64,000 bases of DNA from positions 868,001-932,000 of the forward strand of contig NZ_JADBEF010000001.1 of assembly GCF_014873535.1 (NCBI RefSeq), given 5' to 3'. Source of the DNA: Nonomuraea africana. Lineage in GTDB: Bacteria > Actinomycetota > Actinomycetes > Streptosporangiales > Streptosporangiaceae. Under the pieces are notes generated by a model. It was not told the DNA's origin, did no database searches, and saw nothing but the letters and a program-made list of their open reading frames with translations. The translations under genes and the position numbers were made by a program. Shown in pieces: positions 27,308 through 37,389 of this stretch (its first letter is position 1; each line of letters starts with the position of its first letter).

Positions 27308-28024
27308 TCAGGTGACGTCCACGTCGATCCTGCCGGGAGCCAGCCGCACGGCGTAGCCCAGGTCGTCCAGGACCTTGGCCAGCTCGTCGGGCGTGGCCGG
27401 ATCTGCGCCGCTGAGCAGCAGTTTCCTGGCGATCTCGCCGCGGGTGGCCTTGGCCATGTGGCTGACGACCTTGCCGTCCCTCAGCACGCGGACCGCCACG
27501 CCGCGCGCCCCTGCCTTCCACGCGCCCGCGTAGGTGGCCGAGCGCATGTCCACGGCCAGCCCGGGCAGCCGGTCGAGCTCCTTGGACACGAACGGCCGCC
27601 AGAAGGCCGCCAGCGCGCCCATCGGCGGCAGGCTCACCCCCATGGACAGCCGGTAGGGCGGGACACGGTCGCCGATCCTGAGCACTCCCCACAGCCCCGA
27701 AAAGATCACCAGCGACTCCTCGGCCCTGGCGGTGGCCTCGGCGTCGAGCGTGGCCAGCCCCAGATTGTCGTACAGCACGCCGGTGTAGAGCTCGCTCGCC
27801 GGCAGCGTGGCCGCCGTCTTGAGCGCCAGGTTCCTGCCGAGCTCGGCGGCCTGGCCCTGGCTCAGGCCGAGCACGTCGAGCGCGTCGCGGCGCCTGGAAG
27901 CCTTGACAAGGGCATTGACCACGCGGGTCCGTGGCCTGGCGAGCGAGGGGAAGGAGAGGTCGGCGAGCGGGGGACCGTCGCCCTCCGCCGCCTTGCCCTC
28001 CGAGGGCGGGAGCAGAATCAGCAC
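27308..28024 (-). CDS. yaaA: YaaA-family peroxide stress protein (DUF328/UPF0246)
   Basis: 238 residues, near the usual length. The N-terminal LLPPSEGKAAEGDG motif is the family hallmark, followed by TGVLYDNLGL, SGLWGVLRIGDRVPPYRLSMG and AKATRGEIARKLL near the C-terminus. In E. coli YaaA lowers intracellular iron under hydrogen peroxide stress and binds DNA; the mechanism is not fully known. It converges with hrdB across a shared terminator and is divergent from the GNAT gene by 85 bp. Confidence 0.9.
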   Translation of the reverse strand: MLILLPPSEGKAAEGDGPPLADLSFPSLARPRTRVVNALVKASRRRDALDVLGLSQGQAAELGRNLALKTAATLPASELYTGVLYDNLGLATLDAEATARAEESLVIFSGLWGVLRIGDRVPPYRLSMGVSLPPMGALAAFWRPFVSKELDRLPGLAVDMRSATYAGAWKAGARGVAVRVLRDGKVVSHMAKATRGEIARKLLLSGADPATPDELAKVLDDLGYAVRLAPGRIDVDVT

Positions 28025-28109
28025 GGGTACGGGTTTACCACCTGGGCGGCTGACGTGCGACGTTGACCCGTCGCACAGCGCCTGGGACGGGCTCGTCTAG
28101 CATGCCGTG

Positions 28110-28802
28110 ATGGATGTCGACCGACTTATCGACGAGGCGTGGCCCGCCCTCGATCGGGTGCCGCTCGGGCCCTGGACCCTGCGTCACTCCCTCGGCGTGA
28201 CCAAGCGGGCCAACTCCGTGCTGGTCACCGGCCTGCCCGCCGACCTCAGCCGAGCGGTGGACGTCGCGGAGAAGTTCTACGCCGGCCATGGGCTGCCCGG
28301 CGTCTTCTCGCTGGGAACGGACGCGCCCGCCGAGGTCGACTCCTTCCTGGAGGCGAGGGGCTACCGCCTGGTCGACCCGACGCTCGTCATGGTGGCCGCA
28401 CCCGCGCCCGTGGGGAGCGCGGCGCACGAGGTGCGGATCGAGGACCATCCGTGGCCGGCGTGGCTCGACACCTGGGCCGCGGTGGAGGGCCGCGATCCCG
28501 AGGTGGCCGGACAGATCTGCGCGGGGGTGCCCGCGTGGTACGCCGCGGTGGAGGAGGACGGCGTGCCGCTGGCCGTGGGCCGCGGCGTGCCCCAGGGGGA
28601 CACGCTGGGGATCTACTGCATGGCGACGCGTCCGTCGGCGCGCCGCAGGGGGCTGGCCCGCAGCGTGCTGCGCGCTCTGGTACGGCAGGCGGGGTCGGCG
28701 TCGGCCTACCTGGTCGTCACGGAGGGGAACGGGGCGGCGCGGAGCTTCTATCGGGCGGAGGGGTTCGAGCAGCACGGCGCCTACCACTACCGCGTCGCCT
28801 GA
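28110..28802 (+). CDS. GNAT-family N-acetyltransferase
   Basis: 230 residues. The C-terminal half is a GNAT domain with the acetyl-CoA loop RPSARRRGLARSVLRALVRQAG and the terminal VTEGNGAARSFYRAEGFEQHGAYHYR block. The N-terminal half looks like a diverged companion domain. Substrate unknown. ATG 28110 is 6 nt after a TAGCAT box (28098-28103) and has no Shine-Dalgarno, so it probably begins a leaderless message; GTG 28107 is the alternative. Confidence 0.88.
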   Translation: MDVDRLIDEAWPALDRVPLGPWTLRHSLGVTKRANSVLVTGLPADLSRAVDVAEKFYAGHGLPGVFSLGTDAPAEVDSFLEARGYRLVDPTLVMVAAPAPVGSAAHEVRIEDHPWPAWLDTWAAVEGRDPEVAGQICAGVPAWYAAVEEDGVPLAVGRGVPQGDTLGIYCMATRPSARRRGLARSVLRALVRQAGSASAYLVVTEGNGAARSFYRAEGFEQHGAYHYRVA

Positions 28803-28967
28803 CCCGATCTCTGCGTCGCGGTGGTGTCGCCGTGTTCGCGCCGCTTGGCCGCGGTCGGCGTCTGTCGCCAGCGGTCTGGAGCGCCCTTACCCGCGGCGGT
28901 GTCTTCCTGCTGTGTGCGCGTCGCCTGGGAAGCGTCTGCAGCGTCCTGCAGGCCGTTACAACGCACG

Positions 28968-29002
28968 CAGGCGGTGACCCGGGGCGTCCGGGTCACCGCC
29001 TG
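28968..29002. terminator. Strong bidirectional terminator hairpin
   Basis: Perfect 15-bp arms (28968-28982 and 28988-29002, CAGGCGGTGACCCGG on the left) with a 5-nt loop, between the convergent GNAT and DUF7455 genes. Confidence 0.88.
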
Positions 29003-29046
29003 TGCGTCATGCCATATGGGGTTATGTCATCGCGTCGAACGCCTGA

Positions 29047-29274
29047 TCAGCGCTCGTCGCTGGCGGTTACCTTGGGTTCGCTGAGCCGAGCCGACTCGTC
29101 CAGGATTTCGGCGCCCTTCTCACGCAACACGGCCACGTGCTGACGCCCATGGTGGGCGCAGAACAGCAGCTCCCCGCCCACTGGCAGGGTCGCGCGAATG
29201 TAGGCCTGGGCGCCGCAACGGTCGCAACGGTCGAGGGCCGTCAGCGGCTTAACGGGGGCGAGAGCTCCAGTCAC
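29047..29274 (-). CDS. DUF7455-type small zinc-ribbon-like protein
   Basis: 75 residues. CDRCGAQAYIRATLPVGGELLFCAHHGRQH holds a CxxC pair and a CxHH motif that could bind one zinc ion. Small proteins of this kind are conserved beside hrdB and the ParE gene in actinobacteria; their role is not known. GTG start with AAAGG 6 nt upstream. It is divergent from parE across ~247 bp. Confidence 0.8.
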   Translation of the reverse strand: MTGALAPVKPLTALDRCDRCGAQAYIRATLPVGGELLFCAHHGRQHVAVLREKGAEILDESARLSEPKVTASDER

Positions 29275-29521
29275 GTATCGCCTTTCGGGTCACCCCCGCC
29301 GAAGCGAGGATCTGGCGTCAGTCACTTGAGACAACATCTAACCGGACCTGGACGTTCCCAATCACGGGGTCTCTACGCCGAGAGCGGAATGTGGCGGAAG
29401 GTAACGTCGGGGGCTCTGTTGGTAACGGCAAACGTGACCCAGTGGCAAGCTTGTACGCGCGCGGACGGGAAGAACGGTAGGCTACGCACACGTGTTCGAT
29501 GGCTAGACCAGAGGAGCTGGA

Positions 29522-31576
<2,055 letters not shown>

Positions 31577-32190
31577 GGAGCACTCGCCGCAAAGGGCGCC
31601 CTGACCGGGGGGACCGGTGCCCGAGGTGGGATCCCGCCTGAGGTACCACCCCCTCCCGTCGCCAGCCCAAACGACCATGTCCGGCTCGCCTCTCGCCGAG
31701 GCTGCTGCGCCTCTCATGGGTCCTCCCGCGCCATCGGCCGTCGCTGGTACGGCGCGGGCAGTCAGTGTGAGCTGCGTTGACGTCGCCCCATCGCGCACTG
31801 GCGAAGTCGGTTCTGGAGGTGGGGCGCCAGATGGGCACGATGGTGATGCCGCGTGCTCGGGCGCCCGTCTCAGCTCGGCGAGCCCCTTGGAGAATCGGAG
31901 CCGATCACCTCGGTGGTGCGAAGCTCTACTTGCCGGCAGGGCAGGGTCTGGGCAGGGCTCGGGCAGGGCTCGGCCGCCGCGGGCTGGTGGTGACAGCGAT
32001 GATGAGCGCCGGCGGTGGCCCCCTGGCCTTACCGCTGGTCCGGGACTCCGTGGTGTGGCGGGGCGAGGACCTCGACGCAGGGCCGTGATCGGCGTGTCTT
32101 CCGCCTCGCCGTATCGGGTAGGTACGGCTGTGAGCTGGGGAGATAGGTGGCGGGTTGCCGCGCGGGCCGCTCACGATCGGGGGAAGCGAG
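31577..32190. other. 614-bp intergenic region without a recognised gene
   Basis: Only overlapping short frames of poor quality are present on both strands. It contains an 11-bp direct repeat (GGGCAGGGCTC at ~31950-31972, with a diverged copy before). The final bases carry the ribosome site GGGGGA of the methyltransferase gene. It may be a remnant of a lost gene; I see no recognisable protein fragment. Confidence 0.5.
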
Positions 32191-33264
32191 ATGACGCTCG
32201 AAGCAGACGGCAGGGGAGCGGCCGAGGACTTCATGGAGAAGGTGTTCGGCGACTACGTGGGCGCCAACGCGATCTTCATGGCCGCGATCGGAGACCGGCT
32301 CGGCCTGTTCAAGGACTTCGCGAGCAACGGGCCCGCCACCAGTGCGGAGCTGGCCGCCCGTACCGGACTGGCGGAGCGATATCTGCGCGAGTGGCTGGAC
32401 GGCATGGCCGCCGCCGGATACCTGATCTTCGACGAGGCCGACGGCAGGTACTCCATGCCCGAGGCGTACGCGCCGGTGCTCGCCGAGGAGTCCGGAATGA
32501 TGTTCCTGGGCGCTGCCTTCTTCGACTACTCCACCAACTACGGAGAGACCTTCCACGCGCTGCTGGAGGCGTTCCGCTCGGGGGACGGCGTTCCGCAGGA
32601 GCTGTACGGCCAAGAAGTGGCCGAGTCGATCGAGCGCTTCACCGCGCCGTGGTTCGAGCACCAGCTCGTCCCGGTCTGGTTGCCGCTGATGCCCGAGGCG
32701 CGGGCCCGGCTGGAGGCGGGGGCGAGGGTCTGCGACGTGGGCTGCGGGCAGGGACGCGCGGTGATCAAGCTCGCCCAGGCGTTCCCCGAGTGCGAGCTGG
32801 TCGGACTCGACCGGTACGAGCCGGCGATCCAGGCGGCCACCGAGCACGCCCGAGCGGCGGGCGTGGGCGATAGGGTGCGCTTCGAGCTCCATGACGGCGC
32901 GGCGGGACTGCCCGGCCGTTTCGACGTGGTCACCACGTTCGACGTGCTGCACGACTCGGCCGATCCGGCCGGCCTGCTGGCGGCCATCCACGACGGGCTC
33001 GACCCTGAGGGCCGGTACGTGTGCGTCGACATCAACTGCGCCGACCGCAGCCAGGACAACGTCGGGCCGATGGGCACGGTGCTCTACGGGCTCAGCCTGG
33101 CCTACTGCCTGCCCGTCTCGCTGGCCCGCGGTGGCGCGGGGCTCGGCACCTGTGGGCTGCCCGAGGGGCGGTTGCGCGAGATGGCGCTCGCGGCCGGCTT
33201 CTCGCAGGTAAGGCGGCTGCCGGTGGACGACCCCTTCAACAACGTCTACGAACTCAGTCGCTGA
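32191..33264 (+). CDS. Class I SAM-dependent methyltransferase with N-terminal winged helix
   Basis: 357 residues. Residues ~10-90 form a winged-helix dimerisation domain (SAELAARTGLAERYLREWLDGMAAAGYL), and ~165-290 a Rossmann methyltransferase with motif I VCDVGCGQGRAVIKLA, acidic D after LVGLDR, and VVTTFDVLHDSADPAGLL. The layout is like small-molecule O/N-methyltransferases and a widespread actinobacterial group of unknown substrate. ATG 32191 follows GGGGGA by 6 nt. Four GAGAACGTCC-type direct repeats lie just downstream of its stop. Confidence 0.87.
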   Translation: MTLEADGRGAAEDFMEKVFGDYVGANAIFMAAIGDRLGLFKDFASNGPATSAELAARTGLAERYLREWLDGMAAAGYLIFDEADGRYSMPEAYAPVLAEESGMMFLGAAFFDYSTNYGETFHALLEAFRSGDGVPQELYGQEVAESIERFTAPWFEHQLVPVWLPLMPEARARLEAGARVCDVGCGQGRAVIKLAQAFPECELVGLDRYEPAIQAATEHARAAGVGDRVRFELHDGAAGLPGRFDVVTTFDVLHDSADPAGLLAAIHDGLDPEGRYVCVDINCADRSQDNVGPMGTVLYGLSLAYCLPVSLARGGAGLGTCGLPEGRLREMALAAGFSQVRRLPVDDPFNNVYELSR

Positions 33265-33313
33265 CACGGCGGTGGAAGGCCGTGGGCGAGCATGCGGGCG
33301 CCCGTGTGCCCGT

Positions 33314-33366
33314 GAGAACGTCCGGAGAACGCCCGCCCGCGAGAACGTCCACATGCGAAAACGTCC
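33314..33366. repeat. Four direct repeats of GAGAACGTCC
   Basis: Copies at 33314-33323, 33325-33334 (one mismatch), 33341-33350 and 33357-33366 (one mismatch); the last three are 16 bp apart. They lie between the methyltransferase stop and the SDR promoter and could bind a regulator in tandem. Confidence 0.6.
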
Positions 33367-33463
33367 GGGTGCGATAGCTACCGTTTTCGGGGTCGCCCGG
33401 GCTTCGAGAATGAGCCTCGCTCGATCGCGCCGACCTGGACCCGCGGACAGCGGCGCATTTCAT

Positions 33464-33482
33464 GGTGTGAAATCTTCACACC
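33464..33482. promoter_or_regulatory. Palindrome upstream of the SDR gene (distal operator)
   Basis: Perfect 8-bp arms GGTGTGAA / TTCACACC around ATC. It shares GTGAA half-site sequence with the proximal site at 33532-33552. Confidence 0.6.
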
Positions 33483-33525
33483 CTTTGAATTAACGTGACA
33501 CTGTCCTCCGAATTCCGCGGAAGGC

Positions 33526-33531
33526 GATAAT
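33526..33531 (+). promoter_or_regulatory. Likely -10 box of the SDR gene
   Basis: GATAAT directly abuts the proximal palindrome. No good -35 hexamer is seen at 17 bp, so activation or an unusual sigma factor is possible. Confidence 0.4.
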
Positions 33532-33552
33532 CCTTTCACGCCACGTGAAAGG
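33532..33552. promoter_or_regulatory. Palindrome overlapping the SDR ribosome site (proximal operator)
   Basis: Perfect 9-bp arms CCTTTCACG / CGTGAAAGG around CCA, ending 8 nt before the ATG. The right arm contains GAAAGG, the ribosome site, so the element could act as a DNA operator or as an RNA hairpin hiding that site. Confidence 0.65.
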
Positions 33553-33560
33553 GTCAACAA

Positions 33561-34349
33561 ATGTCATTCGACGCCAAGAACGTCGTCATCTACGGAGCGG
33601 CCGGCTCCATCGGTTCCAGCGCCGCCGAGGCGTACGCCCGCGAAGGCGCCCGGGTGTTCCTCGCCGGGCGCACACGCGCCACCCTTGAGAAGGTCGCCCA
33701 GGGCATCGAGGCGTCCGGCGGCCGGGCCGAGGTGGACGTGGTCGACGTGCTCGACGAGCAGGCGGTCGACGCCTTCGCCGCGTCTGTGGTCGCGCGCGGT
33801 GGCAGCCTCGACGTCTCGCTCAATCTCGCCTCGCGCGGTGACGTCCAGGGCATCCCCCTGGCCCAGATGTCCGTCGAGGACTTCGTGAAGCCGATCACCA
33901 CCGGGATCACCACGACGTTCATCACCGCACGCGCGGCCGCCCGGCACATGATCGAGCAGGGCTCGGGTGTCATCCTCGCCCTCAACAGCGGATCGGCGAA
34001 CGTCAGCCCGATGATGGGCGGCACCGGACCCCTCGACGCCGCCATGGACTCCTTCATCCGCAACCTCGCCCTCGAGCTCGGCCCGAGCGGTGTCCGCGCC
34101 CTGAGCATCTGGGTGGCGGCCGTCCCCGAGACCTTCACCCCCGAGAAGCTGGCGGCCGTCAACGCCGAGATGCAGATGGACGAGGCGGCGATCCAGGGCC
34201 TGCTCAAGCAGCTGGCAGAGATGCGGATGCTCCGTCGCAACCCGACCCTCGAGGAGGTCACCCGGACGATCCTGTTCCTGACCTCGGACGCGGCGCTCGG
34301 CATCACGGGCACCTCCGTGAACGTCACCGGCGGCATGTTCGCCAACTGA
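33561..34349 (+). CDS. SDR-family protein lacking the catalytic Tyr/Lys
   Basis: 262 residues with a Rossmann fold of short-chain dehydrogenase type: a glycine-rich turn GAAGSIG (from residue 12) in place of the classical GxxxGxG, AGRT after strand 2, and a C-terminal TSDAALGITGTSVNVTGG. Aligning RNLALELGPSGVRAL with the family puts Thr155 and Asp159 where the catalytic YxxxK should be. It is therefore a divergent SDR that may bind a nucleotide without normal dehydrogenase chemistry, or use other residues. Two palindromes upstream, one over the ribosome site, show tight control by an unlinked regulator. Confidence 0.83.
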   Translation: MSFDAKNVVIYGAAGSIGSSAAEAYAREGARVFLAGRTRATLEKVAQGIEASGGRAEVDVVDVLDEQAVDAFAASVVARGGSLDVSLNLASRGDVQGIPLAQMSVEDFVKPITTGITTTFITARAAARHMIEQGSGVILALNSGSANVSPMMGGTGPLDAAMDSFIRNLALELGPSGVRALSIWVAAVPETFTPEKLAAVNAEMQMDEAAIQGLLKQLAEMRMLRRNPTLEEVTRTILFLTSDAALGITGTSVNVTGGMFAN

Positions 34350-35023
34350 ACCTCCGACCGCTCCCGTGATCGTCTCGGCCTGGCCGTCCCGACAAGAGGC
34401 AGCCCGGCCTCCCTTCCCCAGCCCGAGCAGAGACGTCAGCCCGCGGCCTCCAGATCACGTCAGCCGCGGGTCTCCAGGCGGAACGGGGGGACGGCTGCCG
34501 CGCATCAGGGTTCCGCGGCTGGCGCGCCAGCCGTGGCTCTCCGATCGAGCGGTAGGCGTCAGCCGCGGGCCTCCAGGCGGGGGAGGGAGGTGACGGCTGC
34601 CGGGCTCCTGGTCGGGCGGCGAGCGTCAGCCGCGGGCCTCCAGATGTGGGGCGGGGCGTCTGTTGTGGGTCTTCTGGTCGGGGCGGCGGGGCGGCGGGGC
34701 GGCGGGGCGGCGGGGCGGCGGGGCGGGGACGGCAGGCGGGCCTCGGGTTTTTGGTCGGCGGGCCGGCGGGCGGGTCCGGCCCGCCCCAGAGGGGCTGCCG
34801 AGTACGGGACACGCCAGCGGACGGCCAAGCCTTTGTAATGTCCCGCGCCCCTCTCGCCCCAGCGGCAGACGGTAGCGCCGGGCCGCCGAACCTCAGCGCC
34901 GCCGGGGCTTCACGTGATCGGGACCTGGAATATCGAGCCCCTTTGGCGTCAATTGCCACGCTGACCTGCCCCTTCACCTCGTGCCATGGCTGTGTCTACC
35001 GTGAAAGGGGGGAGGCGGTCGCC
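34350..35023. repeat. 674-bp repeat-rich intergenic region
   Basis: Four copies of a 20-bp element (CGTCAGCCGCGGGCCTCCAG or one to two changes) start at 34434, 34458, 34557 and 34624. The second and third extend to a ~45-bp unit ending GACGGCTGCCG. Six perfect 8-bp units CGGGGCGG run from 34679 to 34726. Overlapping frames on both strands look non-coding. The promoter and GGGGAGG ribosome site of the APC permease are at the right end. Confidence 0.75.
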
Positions 35024-36436
35024 ATGATGTCAACGCACGACTCACTTGGCGGTGGATCGGGGATTCTTCGCCGCAAACCGGTCAGTCAGATCGCCACGGA
35101 ACACGAGGGCGAGCTCGCTCGCACGCTGGGACTCTGGCAACTCACCGCCATCGGCATCGGCGGCATCATCGGAGCGGGCATCTTCGCACTGGCCGGTGCG
35201 GTCGCGAACCAGACCGCCGGGCCCGCCGTGCTCATCTCCTTTCTCATCGCCGGCATCGCCAGCGCCGCCGCGGCCTTCTCGTACGCCGAGTTCGCGGGCA
35301 TGATCCCGAAAGCGGGATCCGCCTACACCTACAGCTACGCCGTACTCGGGGAGATCGTCGGCTGGTTCATCGGCTGGGACCTGCTGCTGGAGTACACCGC
35401 CATCGTCGCGGTCGTGGCGATCGGCATCTCCGGCTACTTCGGCTTCCTCGTCGGCCAGCTCGGCCTCGACGTGCCCGCCTGGATGCTCGGCGCGCCCGGC
35501 ACCGGTGAGGGTCGCGTCGTCGACCTGTTCGCGGTGCTGCTGTGCCTGCTGATCGCGTTCCTGCTCACGCTGGGGATCAAGACGGCGGCCAGGTTCGAGA
35601 CGTTCGTCGTCGCGATCAAGGTGGCCGTGGTGCTGCTCGTGATCGTGGTCGGGTACTTCCACATCAGCACCGCGAACTACACGCCGTTCTTCCCCTTCGG
35701 GTTCGCCGGCGCGATCACCGGCGCGGCCACCGTGTTCTTCGCCGTCTTCGGGTACGACGCGATGAGCACGGCGGCGGAGGAGTCGAGGGACGCCATGCGG
35801 CACATGCCCAGGGCGATCATGTACTCGCTGGTCATCTCGATGGTGCTGTACGTGCTGGCCTGCCTTGTGCTCACCGGCATGCAGAACTACCGGGAAATCG
35901 ACCCCGAGAGCGGGTTCTCCACGGCCTTCGCGTCGGTGGGACTGTCCGGTCTGGCGACAGTCATCGCGGTCGGCGCCATCATCGGCATTCTGACCGTCAT
36001 GTTCACCTTCATGCTCGGTGTCACGCGAGTGTGGTTCGCCATGAGCAGGGACGGCCTGCTGCCGCACTGGTTCGCCAAGCTGGACCCGGTTCGCAGGGTG
36101 CCGACCAGGGTGACCTGGATCGTCGGCGTCGGCTCCGCGATCATCGCCGGCTTCCTGCCGATCAGGGAGGCGGCGGAGCTGACGAACATCGGCATCCTGC
36201 TGGCGTTCGTCGTGGTCTGCATCGCGGTCATCGTCCTGCGCTACCGTCAGCCGGACCTGCCTCGGTCCTTCCGCGTGCCCGGCATGCCGGTCGTGCCCGC
36301 CATCGGGGTGGTCTTCTCGGTCTGGCTGATCACGTTCCTGGCGCCGGAGACGTGGCTGCGGTTCGCCGTCTGGTTCCTGATCGGTATGGTCATCTACTTC
36401 GCCTACAGCCGCCGCCATTCCGAGCTCAACGTCTGA
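35024..36436 (+). CDS. APC-superfamily amino acid permease (cationic amino acid transporter-like)
   Basis: 470 residues with about 12 membrane helices. The first helix carries the APC substrate motif GIGGIIGAGIFALAG. Further features are SAAAAFSYAEFAGMIPKAGSAYTYSYAVLGEIVGWFIGWDLLLEY and FGYDAMSTAAEESRDAMRHMPRAI, typical of the CAT/YfnA group of amino acid importers. ATG 35024 (or the next codon, ATG 35027) follows GGGGAGG by ~9 nt. An in-frame extension into the upstream repeats is not counted. It converges with the carbonic anhydrase gene, whose stop lies 6 bp away. Confidence 0.93.
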   Translation: MMSTHDSLGGGSGILRRKPVSQIATEHEGELARTLGLWQLTAIGIGGIIGAGIFALAGAVANQTAGPAVLISFLIAGIASAAAAFSYAEFAGMIPKAGSAYTYSYAVLGEIVGWFIGWDLLLEYTAIVAVVAIGISGYFGFLVGQLGLDVPAWMLGAPGTGEGRVVDLFAVLLCLLIAFLLTLGIKTAARFETFVVAIKVAVVLLVIVVGYFHISTANYTPFFPFGFAGAITGAATVFFAVFGYDAMSTAAEESRDAMRHMPRAIMYSLVISMVLYVLACLVLTGMQNYREIDPESGFSTAFASVGLSGLATVIAVGAIIGILTVMFTFMLGVTRVWFAMSRDGLLPHWFAKLDPVRRVPTRVTWIVGVGSAIIAGFLPIREAAELTNIGILLAFVVVCIAVIVLRYRQPDLPRSFRVPGMPVVPAIGVVFSVWLITFLAPETWLRFAVWFLIGMVIYFAYSRRHSELNV

Positions 36437-36442
36437 GCCCCC

Positions 36443-36940
36443 TCAGGGCAGCTCCACGGGCATCAGCTTGCCCGTGTGGACGTCATAGATCGCTCCCGCC
36501 AGTGGCAGCTCGGCGGGCAGAAAGGGGCTGGTCCTGATCCGGGTCAGGTCGTGGCGGAGGGCCGCGTCCTGATCCGGCACGGTGTGGAACTCCAGGCTGC
36601 GGGTGTCCACGCCGTTCTTCTGGGTGAGGGCGTGCACGTCGGCGTCGGTGACCTTGGCCATGCCGCAGTCGGTGTGCGGCATCACCAGCACCCGCTGGAC
36701 GCCGAGCAGGTACACCGCCAGCACGAGGGTGCGCAGGACGTCGTCGGTCACCCTGGCGCCCGCGTTGCGCAGGATCTTGGCGTCGCCCGCCCGGAGCCCG
36801 AGCAGGCCGAGGGGATCGATGCGGGAGTCCATGCAGGTCACCACGGCCAGCCCGCGCGCGGCCCTGCCCGTGAGGCCCGAGTAGGCGAACGTCCGTGCAT
36901 ACGTCTCGTTGGCGGCGAGGAGGTCGTCGAACGCAGTCAT
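36443..36940 (-). CDS. Beta-class carbonic anhydrase
   Basis: 165 residues, the size of the short actinobacterial beta-carbonic anhydrases. Zinc ligands and the catalytic dyad are visible: C36 with D38 and R40 in CMDSR, and H89 and C92 in HTDCG. It interconverts carbon dioxide and bicarbonate in the cytoplasm. ATG 36940 suits the family N-terminus; longer in-frame starts add a non-conserved leader. A perfect 11-bp-arm palindrome lies 77 bp upstream, shared with the divergent small gene. Confidence 0.93.
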   Translation of the reverse strand: MTAFDDLLAANETYARTFAYSGLTGRAARGLAVVTCMDSRIDPLGLLGLRAGDAKILRNAGARVTDDVLRTLVLAVYLLGVQRVLVMPHTDCGMAKVTDADVHALTQKNGVDTRSLEFHTVPDQDAALRHDLTRIRTSPFLPAELPLAGAIYDVHTGKLMPVELP

Positions 36941-37016
36941 GCCTTGATGATGGCGCATGCCCGTTTCATGAGGATTTCCGGGGGCGGGTTGGCGGCAACT
37001 TGCCGAAGATCGCACG

Positions 37017-37041
37017 ATCATCACTCACCTTGAGTGATGAT
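37017..37041. promoter_or_regulatory. Large perfect palindrome between carbonic anhydrase and a small gene
   Basis: Arms ATCATCACTCA (37017-37027) and TGAGTGATGAT (37031-37041) match over all 11 bp around CCT. It lies in a 131-bp divergent intergenic region, 31 bp before the start of the gene at 37072, and is a strong candidate operator. Confidence 0.72.
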
Positions 37042-37071
37042 GATGTTGCCCACCGTGTGTGACCTCAGAGG

Positions 37072-37389
37072 ATGAACGTGAGTAGGACCGAATCGCTAGC
37101 CGCGTACCTGCGTGCGCAGGGACGTCGCCGGTTGGACCGGGTGGAGGTGTCCGACGACGGGCACAACGCCCGGTGCGCCCTGGCGCTGCTCGACGCGGCC
37201 GCCTACGCCGAGAGTCTTCCCGAGGACGATTCACTCATCGAGATGCTGGAGAAGGCGGGGTGTTTCGGGCCTCTGGGATTCGACGAGTTCTCTCCTGGTG
37301 AAGAGGGGGCTCGCTTCATCCGTGACTGGGCGGGCAGTGAGCCGCATGAGCTCCTGCTCGCTCTCCCGGCCGTCACCGCATCCGCTTGA
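37072..37389 (+). CDS. Small protein of unknown function
   Basis: 105 residues, acidic, predicted mainly helical (RTESLAAYLRAQGRRRLDRVEVSDDG, then ALALLDAAAYAESLPEDDSLIEMLEKAGCFG, FSPGEEGARFIRDWAG). No known domain is recognised, and there is no signal peptide or membrane helix. Base composition and codon choice look like a real gene. It is divergent from carbonic anhydrase with the palindrome at 37017-37041 between, so the two may share a regulator. Confidence 0.6.
   Translation: MNVSRTESLAAYLRAQGRRRLDRVEVSDDGHNARCALALLDAAAYAESLPEDDSLIEMLEKAGCFGPLGFDEFSPGEEGARFIRDWAGSEPHELLLALPAVTASA

Noticed and set aside
31777..32088. 103-residue plus-strand frame after parE
   Set aside because: No ribosome site, no recognisable family, composition typical of chance frames; overlapping frames on the other strand are as long.
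34324..34977. Minus-strand repeat protein with WRPAAD-like motifs in the 34.4-34.9 kb region
   Set aside because: The peptide repeats come from the DNA repeats and the CGGGGCGG microsatellite; no start signals or conserved domain support a gene.
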